A stretch of 64,000 nucleotides of DNA from Splendidivirga corallicola (GTDB lineage: Bacteria; Bacteroidota; Bacteroidia; Cytophagales; Cyclobacteriaceae). Of this stretch, positions 1-9,075 are shown in pieces. A program made the position numbers and the translations under genes. The notes below the pieces were generated by a model. It was not told the DNA's origin, made no database searches, and was given only the letters and a program-made list of their open reading frames with translations. Position 1 is the stretch's first letter; each line of letters begins with the position of its first letter. The DNA lies in NCBI GenBank assembly GCA_030442035.1, contig JAUJEA010000006.1, positions 248,001-312,000 of the forward strand. Direction: 5' to 3'.

Positions 1-3000
1 TAACGGTCAATGTACGTTGAGATCCGGTACCATTTACCACTATATTTTGATTAACTACGAGTCCCTGGTCATCTGAGGAAACGGTGATCACAAGATCGTC
101 AACCGATGTTTCCTGGTCAGAGATCGTAAAGTCCACAGGGCCCAATACCTCATTCTCATTTACACTTATATTAGAAAGTGCACTAATTGTTGGTGCAGTA
201 TTGGTGCCGTCTGTATCATTCACAATGAGTGTAAAAGTATTTTGAACCTGAAGCTCTCCATCCGAAACTGTCACAGTAATGTCTGCAACCCCAGTTTGAT
301 CTGCCTTGGGAGTTGCGGTGAGTTGCCTATCCGCTCCCGTACCACTAAATGATATTTCAGCGCTGGATATAAGAGAAGTATTGTTGGAAGAGGCTGTAAT
401 GGTCAGTTGATCAAGCGGAGTTTCGAGATCACCAACCGTAAAACTTACAGGATCAGTTGAAGCATTTTTATCAATGGTCTGATTAGATATGATACTGATC
501 GTAGGCGCTGTGTTGGGTATTTCATTCACGGTTAAGGTAAAAGTGCTTTGCGCCTGTAACTCTCCATCTGAAACGGTTATGGTAATATCAGCTGTTCCAA
601 ACTGATCTGTCTTGGGTGTGGCCGTCACCTCCCGATCAGTCCCCGAACCACTCAGAGATATGTCTGCGCTTGCTATCAGGGTATTGTTACTGGATGAAGC
701 TGTAACTGTAAGTTGATCAGTCGATGTTTCCTGATCTCCAATAGTGAAATCAATAGCACCTGTTGATGTATTTTCATCTATAGTTTGATCAGATATAGCA
801 CTAATGGTTGGCGAGGTGTTGCTCGGTCCAACCTCATTTACCGTTAACGTAAAGGTACTTTGTGCCTGTAAATCACCATCGGAGACAGTTATCGTAATAT
901 CGGCAGTTCCAAATTGATCTGTTTTGGGTGTAGCAGTCACCTCTCTATCAGCTCCCGAACCACTAAAAGATATATCCGCACTTGATATCAGCGTATTATT
1001 GTTAGAGGAGGCTGTCAAAGTCAATTGATCAGCTGATGTTTCCTGATCTCCAATAGTAAAATCTATGGCTCCAGTCGAAGTATTTTCATCGATGGTTTGA
1101 TCTGATATGGCACTGATGGTTGGAGTAGTGTTACCTGTTCCAGTCTCGTTTACTGTTAAGGTAAAAGTGCTTTGCGCCTGTAAATCACCATCGGAGACAG
1201 TTATCGTGATGTCGGCAGTTCCAAATTGATCTGTTTTGGGTGTAGCAGTCACCTCTCTATCAGCTCCCGAACCACTAAAAGATATATCTGCGCTTGATAT
1301 CAGGGTATTATTGTTAGAAGAGGCTGTCAAAGTCAACTGATCAGCTGATGTTTCCTGGTCTCCAACGGTGAAATCTATAGCGCCAGTCGAAGTATTTTCA
1401 TCGATGGTTTGATCTGATATGGCGCTGATGGTTGGAGCAGTGTTACCTGTTCCGGTCCCGTTTACAGTTAAGGTAAAAGTGCTTTGAACCTGAAATGTGC
1501 CATCGGAAACAGTAATTGTAATATCAGCAGTACCGGTTTGATCCGTTTTGGGTGTGGCTGTCACTTGCCTGTCAGCTCCCGAACCGCTAAAAGATATTTC
1601 CGCACTTGAAATCAGCGTATTATTACTGGAGGAAGCTGTCAAAGTCAATTGATCAAGTGGTGTGTCTTGATCTCCAATAGTAAAATCCACAGGACCTGTT
1701 GAAGTATTTTCATCAATGGTTTGATCAGCTATATTACTAATTGTTGGAGGAATTGGTGTTACCACATTGCCACAATCTGCATTTATTCTGCAATGGAGGT
1801 ACTCTTCCAGATTCGTGTATCCATCACCGTCCTGATCAAGCTTGCCATCCGCTGCATCATTCGGATCTAAATTGTGATCAACTTCCCAACTATCTTCCAT
1901 TCCATCACCATCAGTATCCTGATAAGGAGTACCCATTGCTATGGATGGCCAACCTCCAACACTAGCCGGTGAGGTAATATTATTAGTTCCTGTTTTATTT
2001 TTAGCATCATTAACAATACGATCGTCAACGGCATCTCTAAATAAAGAAGCTCCTGCTTCAGCTAAGACCTGATCATAGGCCTCAAAGGCAGTAAGAATAC
2101 TTGTACCTTGGTTGAATGAGTGTGGCTGAGTTTTTCTATACTGACTTTCACTTGCATTTCCTGCAAAGATATCCCATTCATTCCCCGTATCAGGATTAGT
2201 TCTATAATCCGAATGATAATTACCATCTACGTATATGGCTTTGCTGACCGGTGTTCCACCCTGGCCGCTTATCATCATATATCCTTGATTCTTTTTGCTG
2301 TTGACACCTGATTTTGCATAGTTACCAATAACGTTCAATTGAGATACATCATCCAATGTAACTCCGCGTCCTCCCCAGTTATAAATAACATTATTGATCA
2401 ATTCACCTGTTGCTCCATTTACATTTGGATTTCTTTGGACGTTATGTGCGAAAAGGTTTTTTAAGACTGAAATATTAGTCACCTGATATTTTATAAAACC
2501 TCCAAAGGCATGTGTTGCCAGCCCTTCACTAACAATACAGTTTTGTATGGTGACGTCTGAAACACCATAATATGGAGGAGGGTTTATAGTGCTGACTGTA
2601 CCCACAACAGATAAATTCTCATCCTTAGCCCAGCTTATAGAACAGTGATCAATAATAATTCCATCAATGTCCTTGTCGTTGCCGGAAATACTCAAAGCAT
2701 CATATCCACTTTTGTTAGCTTCATTGCCCAACCTAAATCTCATATAACGGACAATAACATTGGAAGCCGCAATAAAAACAGGAGACTTTCTGGTTGTTAT
2801 TCCATTGGGAGAACTTTCACCGGCAATTGTTAAATTGCCTGATCTTATTCTAATAGGAGATTCAAGAACAATAGTTCCGGACACTTTAAATAAAACAGTT
2901 CTTGTCCCGGAAGCTTCAAGGGCAGCTCTTAAGCTTCCCGTTCCGGAGTCATTTAAATTTGTTACATAGATCACAGTGCCGCCTCTACCTCCGGACACAA

Positions 3001-3154
3001 ACCTCGCAAAACCTTCGGCACCGGGAAAAGCAAGTTGCTGAGCCCTTAAGGAAGTTGAAAAGAGCATGCTTACGAAGAGAATTGAGAAAATTATGGAGAA
3101 TTTCTTAGCTTTTGAGAAAGACAAATTTGAGATAAAAGGAGAATTTAACATCAT
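1..3154 (-). CDS. Secreted pectate-lyase-like beta-helix protein with tandem Ig/cadherin-like repeats (partial)
   Basis: The frame is open from an ATG at 3154 (a second ATG is at 3151) to the window edge, so the C-terminus is missing; about 1050 residues are visible. A signal peptide (hydrophobic core, cut near LRA-QQ, residue ~38) is followed by LAFPGAEGFARFVSGGRGG, the usual opening of PL1-type bacterial pectate-lyase-like beta-helices, extending to about residue 400. Residues ~411-453 carry a thrombospondin-3/EF-like calcium segment (DTDGDGMEDSWE, DQDGDGYTNLEEY). From residue ~468 onward there are five complete repeats plus a sixth partial one, each about 104 residues, with the motifs IDENTSTG, LTLTASSNNTLISSA and TADITITVSDG. 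These look like cadherin/Ig-like adhesive or spacer domains. By inference it is an exported polysaccharide-binding or -cleaving protein; the lyase activity is unproven. A C-terminal sorting domain probably lies outside the window. Confidence 0.85.
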   Translation of the reverse strand, partial: MMLNSPFISNLSFSKAKKFSIIFSILFVSMLFSTSLRAQQLAFPGAEGFARFVSGGRGGTVIYVTNLNDSGTGSLRAALEASGTRTVLFKVSGTIVLESPIRIRSGNLTIAGESSPNGITTRKSPVFIAASNVIVRYMRFRLGNEANKSGYDALSISGNDKDIDGIIIDHCSISWAKDENLSVVGTVSTINPPPYYGVSDVTIQNCIVSEGLATHAFGGFIKYQVTNISVLKNLFAHNVQRNPNVNGATGELINNVIYNWGGRGVTLDDVSQLNVIGNYAKSGVNSKKNQGYMMISGQGGTPVSKAIYVDGNYHSDYRTNPDTGNEWDIFAGNASESQYRKTQPHSFNQGTSILTAFEAYDQVLAEAGASLFRDAVDDRIVNDAKNKTGTNNITSPASVGGWPSIAMGTPYQDTDGDGMEDSWEVDHNLDPNDAADGKLDQDGDGYTNLEEYLHCRINADCGNVVTPIPPTISNIADQTIDENTSTGPVDFTIGDQDTPLDQLTLTASSSNNTLISSAEISFSGSGADRQVTATPKTDQTGTADITITVSDGTFQVQSTFTLTVNGTGTGNTAPTISAISDQTIDENTSTGAIDFTVGDQETSADQLTLTASSNNNTLISSADISFSGSGADREVTATPKTDQFGTADITITVSDGDLQAQSTFTLTVNETGTGNTTPTISAISDQTIDENTSTGAIDFTIGDQETSADQLTLTASSNNNTLISSADISFSGSGADREVTATPKTDQFGTADITITVSDGDLQAQSTFTLTVNEVGPSNTSPTISAISDQTIDENTSTGAIDFTIGDQETSTDQLTVTASSSNNTLIASADISLSGSGTDREVTATPKTDQFGTADITITVSDGELQAQSTFTLTVNEIPNTAPTISIISNQTIDKNASTDPVSFTVGDLETPLDQLTITASSNNTSLISSAEISFSGTGADRQLTATPKADQTGVADITVTVSDGELQVQNTFTLIVNDTDGTNTAPTISALSNISVNENEVLGPVDFTISDQETSVDDLVITVSSDDQGLVVNQNIVVNGTGSQRTLTV
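191..1745 (-). repeat. Tandem ~312-bp coding repeats (five units)
   Basis: Anchoring on the recurring TTGG(A/C/T)G motif gives unit boundaries near 191, 503, 809, 1121, 1433 and 1745, with spacings of 312, 306, 312, 312 and 312 bp, all multiples of three. The two units between 809 and 1433 are almost identical at nucleotide level, the outer ones more diverged, which suggests recent duplication or recombination in the middle of the array. The units encode the ~104-residue Ig/cadherin-like domains of the protein above. Confidence 0.9.
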
Positions 3155-3545
3155 ATTATGGAGTACGCTTTGATGATATTGTTAGTGCTTTGAAATTTTG
3201 AATTCCGTCATTTTATATTTCGAAATTCCATTCATCTAACTCATAAAATTACGTGCCAAAAATAATTCTGACCTATCTGTATAATTTTTTAAAGCTGGGA
3301 TAGAACTAATCCAAAATACTCCTCCATTTCTTCCTCAAACTCTGCTCGGCCACTGTGTCTAAGTTCAACACATTGAGGAAATTATCCACATCCAAATTTA
3401 AATAAATTTCATTATCAATGTAAAATATTTATAATAGTTTGCAGAATTTTTTATAATATTTTTAGTTTAAATTTCTCTTGCTGATCTCCATAAAATTCGT
3501 TTCCTGTTGCAATGAATGCCTCTATTTCATTAGAATTGGATCGTC
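3155..3545. other. Intergenic region, no gene seen
   Basis: This AT-rich 391-bp gap lies between the stop of the leftward GINT1-like gene and the start of the leftward beta-helix gene. It should hold the promoter of the latter. I see no convincing ORF, RNA gene or strong terminator hairpin in it. Confidence 0.5.
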
Positions 3546-5177
3546 TCACTTTCTACCGAAAAATTTATTCCTTTTTAAAACGGCATCCATAATGGAAAAA
3601 TCACCAGCACGGTTAAAGGTATGAACAGCATTAATCGATGGATTCCAATCAGGCTCAATGGAGGAAATCTCCCTCTCTTCGTATTCGGATGTAGAAAGTT
3701 TAGTTATTTCCAAAAATTTCAGACCATAGCCATAACGAAACGAACAGTTTTGTGCCGGCCTAATTATTTTGCCATCCCTATTGAATATTTCGCCTGCCGG
3801 TCTGGATCTTGTCACGTCACTTACAATTGGGTTTTGCGGGTGTGGTATCCAATTTTTACTCAAAGGATTATCGGCGTAAAATAGGAATAGTTCATCCCAT
3901 AGGGAGCCCCCCTCATTCTCCTTTATATTGGTAAACATCCACCACAGGTTGTTATGGAAAAACAATGTTGTATCAACTGCTTCGAGGTCTTCCATCAGAT
4001 TATATTGAAACTCCCATTCATTGGGAAATTGTTTGCACTTGTACAGTTGAATATTCTTGTCTTTGTTACTCTCCGGAATCATATAAAGTTCATTCTGCCA
4101 TTCCAGCAGGAAAGGGTAAGACATGTGATACGGTTGTTCAATGATCTTCTGAGGCTTGGAATGATTACCTTGCTTGTCAAAGGTCAGGTAAGACAGGTAG
4201 CCCTTTTTTTCGCTTCCCATTTTGGATTCTTCGATGAACACATAGTATTGATTGTTTCTTTCAAGAATGAATGGGTCAGCCCAAAAACGATTTTTTGGTG
4301 GTGTAATAATTTTATAGTTTTCGGGAGCACCTGATTGATTGTTGATTTTATACAATAGGGTCCATTGTTGTCGTATAAATCTATTGACAATTTTCTCTTT
4401 GATAAATTTGAAGGAGAAATCAATAATCAGTCTGACAAGATCTATTTGATTCGGCTCTTTATATATTCTGTTATCAAACTCTGTTTTCACATCTTTTACA
4501 TCATTGATCTTCCCCTCAGCAATACCCTTTAGTTTTCTGGGGATAAAAGAAGCACTCTTCCAACAGGCAATAGATGCTGTCTGATAAATTGAAAAAATAT
4601 TCACCAGGGAATTGGAGGTATATAAAATCTCTGATTGATCATTTTCACTCCTCAGATTCACCAATCTTGAGGTGAAGAAAGGATGTCCCTTAAGTACCTC
4701 CCAAAAACCCGGAAAATTGAATCCATTTGCCGTGGCGACACCGTGTTGTAGCGCCCAAATACCAAATTTGGTTGTTGGAAATTCTCTACCTATAGATGAA
4801 AAACCAACCTGGATAAAAACATCAATGTTATATGCTTTGATTTTTTGAATGTCTTCAGCACTCAATGAGGTTTGCTTCTTGTTTCCGGCAGCATTTATTT
4901 TTAAGCTGGGAATTTGCCCAAGTAAGTTTTCAGCATTTTTAATAGAAAGATGGTTGGGGATTTTTCCTACTTTTAGCCGTTCTAATTTTCTATATATTTT
5001 CATCAAAAAGGAATCAGACAAATTAGTAGATTTAGTATGTTTCTGCTCGTTGAGTACAATCAATGAAATACTGCTGTGGTCGGAATCCCTGATTTTTTCC
5101 AACATGAGAAAGACCCATGCCGGAACAGCAAATGAGTCCATTAATAATCCTACGCTTACTTTACTTTTGTTTGTCAT
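3546..5177 (-). CDS. GINT1-like polysaccharide transferase with formyltransferase-like N-terminus
   Basis: This 543-residue protein has two parts. The N-terminal ~200 residues resemble the Rossmann half of sugar-nucleotide formyltransferases (VSVGLLMDSFAVPAWV, then DVFIQVGFSSIGREF and ALQHGVA). From about residue 295 it matches the five-bladed propeller-like domain found at the N-terminus of glucosamine inositolphosphorylceramide transferase 1 (FWADPFILERNNQYYVFIEE, MSYPFLLEWQNELYMIPES, DTTLFFHNNLWWMFTN). Proteins of this architecture are common in bacterial surface-polysaccharide clusters, and the divergent wecB and the downstream glycosyltransferases fit that role. The exact reaction is unknown to me; glycosyl or acyl transfer onto a glycan precursor is an inference. 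The ATG start at 5177 is 136 bp from the divergent wecB start. Confidence 0.7.
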   Translation of the reverse strand: MTNKSKVSVGLLMDSFAVPAWVFLMLEKIRDSDHSSISLIVLNEQKHTKSTNLSDSFLMKIYRKLERLKVGKIPNHLSIKNAENLLGQIPSLKINAAGNKKQTSLSAEDIQKIKAYNIDVFIQVGFSSIGREFPTTKFGIWALQHGVATANGFNFPGFWEVLKGHPFFTSRLVNLRSENDQSEILYTSNSLVNIFSIYQTASIACWKSASFIPRKLKGIAEGKINDVKDVKTEFDNRIYKEPNQIDLVRLIIDFSFKFIKEKIVNRFIRQQWTLLYKINNQSGAPENYKIITPPKNRFWADPFILERNNQYYVFIEESKMGSEKKGYLSYLTFDKQGNHSKPQKIIEQPYHMSYPFLLEWQNELYMIPESNKDKNIQLYKCKQFPNEWEFQYNLMEDLEAVDTTLFFHNNLWWMFTNIKENEGGSLWDELFLFYADNPLSKNWIPHPQNPIVSDVTRSRPAGEIFNRDGKIIRPAQNCSFRYGYGLKFLEITKLSTSEYEEREISSIEPDWNPSINAVHTFNRAGDFSIMDAVLKRNKFFGRK

Positions 5178-5313
5178 TTTAAGTAGATCCGATTAAAACT
5201 AGATAGAATTTGTTGATTCCAAACGAGTCCTGAATTTATTAGGAAATAAAATAATATGAAGACATTTTTGCAAAATTGATAGATATTAACAAAGCTTCAA
5301 CTACAAAATCATA

Positions 5314-6408
5314 ATGAAAGTAACTTTGATTGCAGGTGCCCGCCCTAATTTTATGAAAATCGGACCAATCGTCCATGCTATTGAAAATGCCAAGGCATCT
5401 AATAAATCGATTGACTATCGATTGGTACATACTGGCCAGCACTATGACGAAAAATTGAGTAATTCTTTCTTCAAGGATCTCAATATTCCGGAACCACATG
5501 TTAACCTTGGAGTTGGTTCGGGAAGTCATGCAGTGCAAACAGCTAATATTATGATAAAGTTTGAGGAAGAACTGGCATCGAACCCCTGTGATTTTGTACT
5601 GGTAGTTGGAGATGTAAATTCTACAGTGGCTTGTGCGCTCGTTGCAAAGAAAATGAATACAAAAGTGATCCATGTTGAAGCTGGTTTGAGATCATATGAT
5701 ATGCGCATGCCCGAGGAGATCAACCGGATCGCTACCGATGCGCTGGCGGATGTATTTTTTACGACCACTCCGGAAGCCGGCTATAACCTGATAGAAAAGG
5801 GATGTAATAAATCCAATATCTACTTTGTAGGAAACACTATGATAGATTCTCTTGTTTCCAATCTGGGGAACCTGGTAAAACCCGCTCTTTTTGATGATCA
5901 GGCACTTTCGGAAACAGATTATCTTGTAATGACCTTACACAGGCCTTCTAATGTAGATGAGCAATCCAAGTTGGCCAAGATCATTAACCTGATAGGAGAA
6001 AAGTGCAACGGTAAAAAAGTTATATTTCCAGTCCATCCGAGAACAAAACAAATATTAGATCAATTTTCCAGTATTCCGGAAAATATTTATTGCACGGAAC
6101 CACTCGGCTATTTGGAGTTCATGTACCTTGTAAAGAATTCATTTGCCGTGATCACAGATTCGGGAGGCATACAGGAAGAAACCACTTATTTGGGAATTCC
6201 ATGCATTACCTTAAGAGAAAACACGGAAAGACCTGAAACAACCACATTAGGAACCAATGAGCTTCTTGGTTTTAATGTGGAGGCTATTTCCAATGCTTTT
6301 TCAAGGTTATTTAATGGAGAATGGAAAAGAGGCTCTATTCCGGGACTCTGGGATGGTAAGGCAGCCGAAAGAATTGTACGGGCTCTTATTGCTATGAACA
6401 CTCACTAA
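5314..6408 (+). CDS. wecB: UDP-N-acetylglucosamine 2-epimerase, non-hydrolysing
   Basis: This 364-residue protein is close to the usual length for the family that interconverts UDP-GlcNAc and UDP-ManNAc in the cytoplasm. Diagnostic stretches are GARPNFMKIGPI at residues 8-19, HTGQHYDEKLS, VVGDVNSTVACALVA, HVEAGLRSYDMRMPEEINR (the conserved catalytic acidic region), TLHRPSNVDE, VFPVHPRT, and DSGGIQEETTYLGIPC with LRENTERPET near the C-terminus. It would supply ManNAc-type precursors for the polysaccharide made by this locus. The ATG at 5314 is followed directly by MKVTLIAGARPN, so the start is secure. It is divergent from the GINT1-like gene. Confidence 0.95.
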   Translation: MKVTLIAGARPNFMKIGPIVHAIENAKASNKSIDYRLVHTGQHYDEKLSNSFFKDLNIPEPHVNLGVGSGSHAVQTANIMIKFEEELASNPCDFVLVVGDVNSTVACALVAKKMNTKVIHVEAGLRSYDMRMPEEINRIATDALADVFFTTTPEAGYNLIEKGCNKSNIYFVGNTMIDSLVSNLGNLVKPALFDDQALSETDYLVMTLHRPSNVDEQSKLAKIINLIGEKCNGKKVIFPVHPRTKQILDQFSSIPENIYCTEPLGYLEFMYLVKNSFAVITDSGGIQEETTYLGIPCITLRENTERPETTTLGTNELLGFNVEAISNAFSRLFNGEWKRGSIPGLWDGKAAERIVRALIAMNTH

Positions 6409-6882
6409 TTCTAACCTTTCTTCTATCCCAAATTCATTGTTAATCACAGATTCAATGCCGTTTAGTTCGGGAAAAATCGTAAAGCATTCAGGTGTCAGAT
6501 TTCAGGTTTCAGGTTTCAGCCTGGATGATGTTTTTTAGTCTGTTAGAAGATTATCTGATACCTATCATATAAAGATCTGAGATGTTGAAGTTTCGTTGCA
6601 ATTGTAATTTGTTATTCGTAATTCATTTAGAATTCAACAGTCACTTCGATCAAACAAGATGTACTGACACCATAAAGGTGTCTGACATCGGTACCCTGAA
6701 ATTGTGTTGAGGTGTTGATGTATTTAAGTGTTGAAGTTACCGTAATTCATCATTTGAAATTCGTAATTTATTCATAATTAACATCCCTTATCCCAATTTG
6801 TAATAGGATTGAAAACCATAGACAACCTGTGACCTGAAACCTGTTACCTGAAACCTCAACTCAATGACACATTACCAATTGG
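6409..6882. other. Intergenic region rich in interspersed low-complexity repeats
   Basis: No gene is supported in these 474 bp between convergent wecB and the GNAT gene. The region holds inverted TTTCAGG-type repeats at its ends (separate entry), a GTGTTGA-type block at 6699-6741, several TAATTCGTAATT-like stretches, and a small hairpin GACACC/GGTGTC near 6665-6680. It looks like a graveyard of short palindromic repeats. Confidence 0.6.
6487..6856. repeat. Inverted TTTCAGG-type repeat pair bounding a noncoding element
   Basis: The left arm at 6487-6519 contains TTTCAGGTTTCAGGTTTCAG. The right arm at 6825-6856 contains the reverse complement pattern (ACCTGAAACCTGTTACCTGA). Between them, 6699-6741 carries GTGTTGAGGTGTTGATG, the same repeat type that flanks the four-helix-bundle gene at 26.4-26.8 kb. 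No ORF survives inside. It may be a decayed copy of that element. Confidence 0.6.
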
Positions 6883-7977
6883 TCAGGGGCTGAGCATATA
6901 AGCATCAGATTCACTCATGGACATGTTCCAGTTGGAAATTTCTTTTATGTTATTTTCAATTGGGGAATCACTTGAAAAGTTGCCAAACATCACTGTTTTG
7001 CCTTCCTTTCTGAAAAAACCAAATTTCTTAAAAATTCGAACATATCTATTGTCAGTTAAAATACAGTCAATTGAATCTGCCTTCTTTTGTTTAAAATATA
7101 GAATACTCTCTTTGCACAATGTTTTGATGACACTTTCATTTTCCGGATCACATACAAAATCAAGGAGTACTCCATTTTTATAAGGGCCATCATATGGAGA
7201 AAAGCAAACTATTGCATATCCGAGCATATCCTCTTTGTTAAAAAGGGCAAGAATCGTTTCTCTTTTGTATGGCCGATCAACATACTTCCAATTTAGATGG
7301 TCTGAATGCTTATACGTAGAATTTTTAAGCTTTACACTAAGGTCAATAAATAACTTTTCGAATCTTTCATCAAACCTATCTACCTCAACTAATTTCGATT
7401 TTCTTCCCAATGAACCCAGGAGAAAGACATTTCCTATGTTAAGAAACAGTTTCCCTAGTGGATTGAGTATCTTCACAAGTATCGGTTTCTGAAACTTTTT
7501 TGTCAATTGCTTGTGAGGATTGAAAATCTTTACAAATCCGGAGGTCTTCGTTTCAAAATAATTTCTTCTCCTTTGCATCTGGAGATTCAATGGCGTCATG
7601 CCAAACAAACAAAAAAATGCTTTTGAATCTTCTTCAATCGCCTTTGCTAAAGACATTGTAAGCCAAAACCCTAGTCCCTTTTTTCGGCATTCAGGGTCAA
7701 CAAATAGATCATGCTGAAAATAACCTTTCTCCATTTTCCCGTCAATGAGAAACTTTATAGGCATCCTTCCATGATAAGCAACAAGTTTACCATTGTCATC
7801 TGCCACAAAATAGGTGGCTTCATTTTCTTCATTAGAGGGGTTATGGAATGCAAGCCATTCAAACAGCTCCGTTCTTTTTTTGATGGCCTCCGGAGTTATC
7901 TTTTCTCTGAGACTTATCAATCGCTCTATTTCGCTCATGTCGGAAGATCTAAGTCCCCTGATTTTGATATTGTTCAT
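6883..7977 (-). CDS. GNAT-family acyltransferase
   Basis: I take the ATG at 7977 (MNNIKIRGLRSSDMSEIERL). Reading further upstream to 8118 is possible but would overlap the preceding gene and adds a segment unlike the family. This gives 364 residues. The N-terminal GNAT fold is visible as ATYFVADDNGKLVAYHGRMP followed by the acetyl-CoA loop region DLFVDPECRKKGLGFWLTM; a second, more diverged GNAT-like half follows (GYAIVCFSPYDG, GVLLDFVCDPENES). Such enzymes occur in capsule and exopolysaccharide clusters and modify amino sugars or amino-acyl groups. The stop of the upstream YdcF-like gene is only 40 bp away, so the two are probably cotranscribed. The substrate is unknown. Confidence 0.7.
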   Translation of the reverse strand: MNNIKIRGLRSSDMSEIERLISLREKITPEAIKKRTELFEWLAFHNPSNEENEATYFVADDNGKLVAYHGRMPIKFLIDGKMEKGYFQHDLFVDPECRKKGLGFWLTMSLAKAIEEDSKAFFCLFGMTPLNLQMQRRRNYFETKTSGFVKIFNPHKQLTKKFQKPILVKILNPLGKLFLNIGNVFLLGSLGRKSKLVEVDRFDERFEKLFIDLSVKLKNSTYKHSDHLNWKYVDRPYKRETILALFNKEDMLGYAIVCFSPYDGPYKNGVLLDFVCDPENESVIKTLCKESILYFKQKKADSIDCILTDNRYVRIFKKFGFFRKEGKTVMFGNFSSDSPIENNIKEISNWNMSMSESDAYMLSP

Positions 7978-8017
7978 AAAATAATAGGTAAATCTTGAAC
8001 CAATTAAACGTCTAAAA

Positions 8018-8668
8018 TCAAAAAAATAATTTTGTGTAAATGTAAGCAATGGTTTCTGCAAGTACGGTCTTTGTACCAACACTCGAGTTCCACCAGCGCT
8101 TTGCACTATAGCTATCATTTGATAATGATATCACACCAATTTGAAAATCACTATTCTCAAATGCCCGTTCGAAAAGTAAAAAACTTCTTCTGGAATGTAC
8201 ACCGATGGAGATGATATTCATTGAAGTGAATTGGTAACCGGATTCTTGCAACCATTTTTGCACGGCAACAGCTGCCGTATAAGTCCTGTCCTGATCTACG
8301 ACCGGAGAAGGTACGGAAACAATTTTCTCTTGATCAAAACCTCGCTCAATCATTTTGGCCATAAGCAATTCGGAAGAGCTCGCAAACTTTGTTGCATTCC
8401 AACCGGCTAAAGGCTGGCCTCCGGTGACGATTAGTAGCTGATAACCATTTTCATTAAATTCCCGCTGCGTTTTTTCTACTGCTCCATCCGGTAACCAATC
8501 ATCGACTATTAGTACCTTTGCATCAACAGGTTTATGCATGGATAAAAAAGGGTGTATTCCCATTATTATAGCAGCAAGGATCAAAATAAAAAGAAAAAAT
8601 AAGACCATCCATCCCTTCCAACTGGGCACCCAAACTTCTCTTTTTTTTAATAATCCAAAGGTTTTCAT
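8018..8668 (-). CDS. YdcF/ElyC-like membrane-anchored DUF218 protein
   Basis: This 216-residue protein has one N-terminal membrane segment at residues ~20-42 (WMVLFFLFILILAAIIMGIH). A Rossmann-like domain follows with DUF218-type features: AKVLIVDDWLPDG, LLIVTGGQPL, then SSSELLMAKMIERG, DRTYTAAVAV and ISIGVHSRRS. DUF218/ElyC proteins sit in the cytoplasmic membrane with the domain outside and are linked to envelope glycan or lipid-carrier metabolism. The gene heads a two-gene unit with the GNAT gene. A terminator-like hairpin lies upstream at 8725-8765 in the transcribed direction. The family assignment is from motifs and is moderately sure. Confidence 0.65.
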   Translation of the reverse strand: MKTFGLLKKREVWVPSWKGWMVLFFLFILILAAIIMGIHPFLSMHKPVDAKVLIVDDWLPDGAVEKTQREFNENGYQLLIVTGGQPLAGWNATKFASSSELLMAKMIERGFDQEKIVSVPSPVVDQDRTYTAAVAVQKWLQESGYQFTSMNIISIGVHSRRSFLLFERAFENSDFQIGVISLSNDSYSAKRWWNSSVGTKTVLAETIAYIYTKLFF

Positions 8669-9071
8669 GGTCTCAAACTACAGGATCTTCAATATCTATG
8701 ACCCTTTTGATAAACATCGACACTAAAAAAACACCCTAAGCATACAGTTATTGGTATGGTTAGGGTTTATTCATTCACAATAAGCCGTCAAATTATAAAA
8801 AAACCCTTAAAACATAAAGTTTGAATTTAGGTGATTTCTTACGATCTAATTATGATTCTTCACCATATGGCAATTATCAAAATTTGTGATAAGATATTTA
8901 GACTGAAGATTTTCATACCAGGTAAGAAAATTCTCATTCTGGATTTCAGGCTTAAGTGTATTGAACTATATTTGGAAAAAAGTTAATTATACCAACAATA
9001 AAATATAAGATAATGGCTAAGCAAATATCGGATCTATTCTGGGATTCAGGTCAGGTTCTTTTCAAATCACT
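8669..9071. other. Divergent intergenic region
   Basis: These 403 bp separate the leftward YdcF-like gene from the rightward deacetylase gene. They contain the hairpin/T-run at 8725-8765 and a 20-codon ORF at 9013-9075. Promoters for both directions are expected in the AT-rich 8770-9000 part, but I cannot place them with confidence. Confidence 0.5.
8725..8765 (-). terminator. Intrinsic terminator or attenuator upstream of YdcF-like gene
   Basis: The arms 8734-8745 (CCCTAAGCATAC) and 8754-8765 (GTATGGTTAGGG) pair over 12 bp with one mismatch and an 8-nt loop. On the minus strand the stem is followed within three bases by a run of seven T residues (plus-strand A at 8725-8731). It is therefore oriented to stop leftward transcription just before the YdcF-like gene, which suggests a leader checkpoint rather than an operon end. 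Confidence 0.55.
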
Positions 9072-9075
9072 ATGA
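9013..9075 (+). CDS. Tiny 20-codon ORF overlapping the deacetylase start
   Basis: ATG at 9013 reads MAKQISDLFWDSGQVLFKSL and ends at TGA 9073-9075, overlapping the ATG of the next gene in an ATGA arrangement. It is too short to judge by composition. It could be a leader peptide providing translational coupling to the deacetylase gene, or chance. Confidence 0.25.
   Translation: MAKQISDLFWDSGQVLFKSL

Noticed and set aside
1-1750. Regular repeats suggestive of a CRISPR array
   Set aside because: Period is about 312 bp, units are in frame and encode Ig/cadherin-like domains; no short repeat-spacer pattern.
1741-3108. Several plus-strand ORFs of 60-74 codons
   Set aside because: They are antisense shadows of the long minus-strand beta-helix gene, whose composition and homology are clear.
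7978-8118. N-terminal extension of the GNAT protein to 8118
   Set aside because: It overlaps the upstream YdcF-like gene by 101 bp and the added residues do not look like the family; ATG 7977 fits better.
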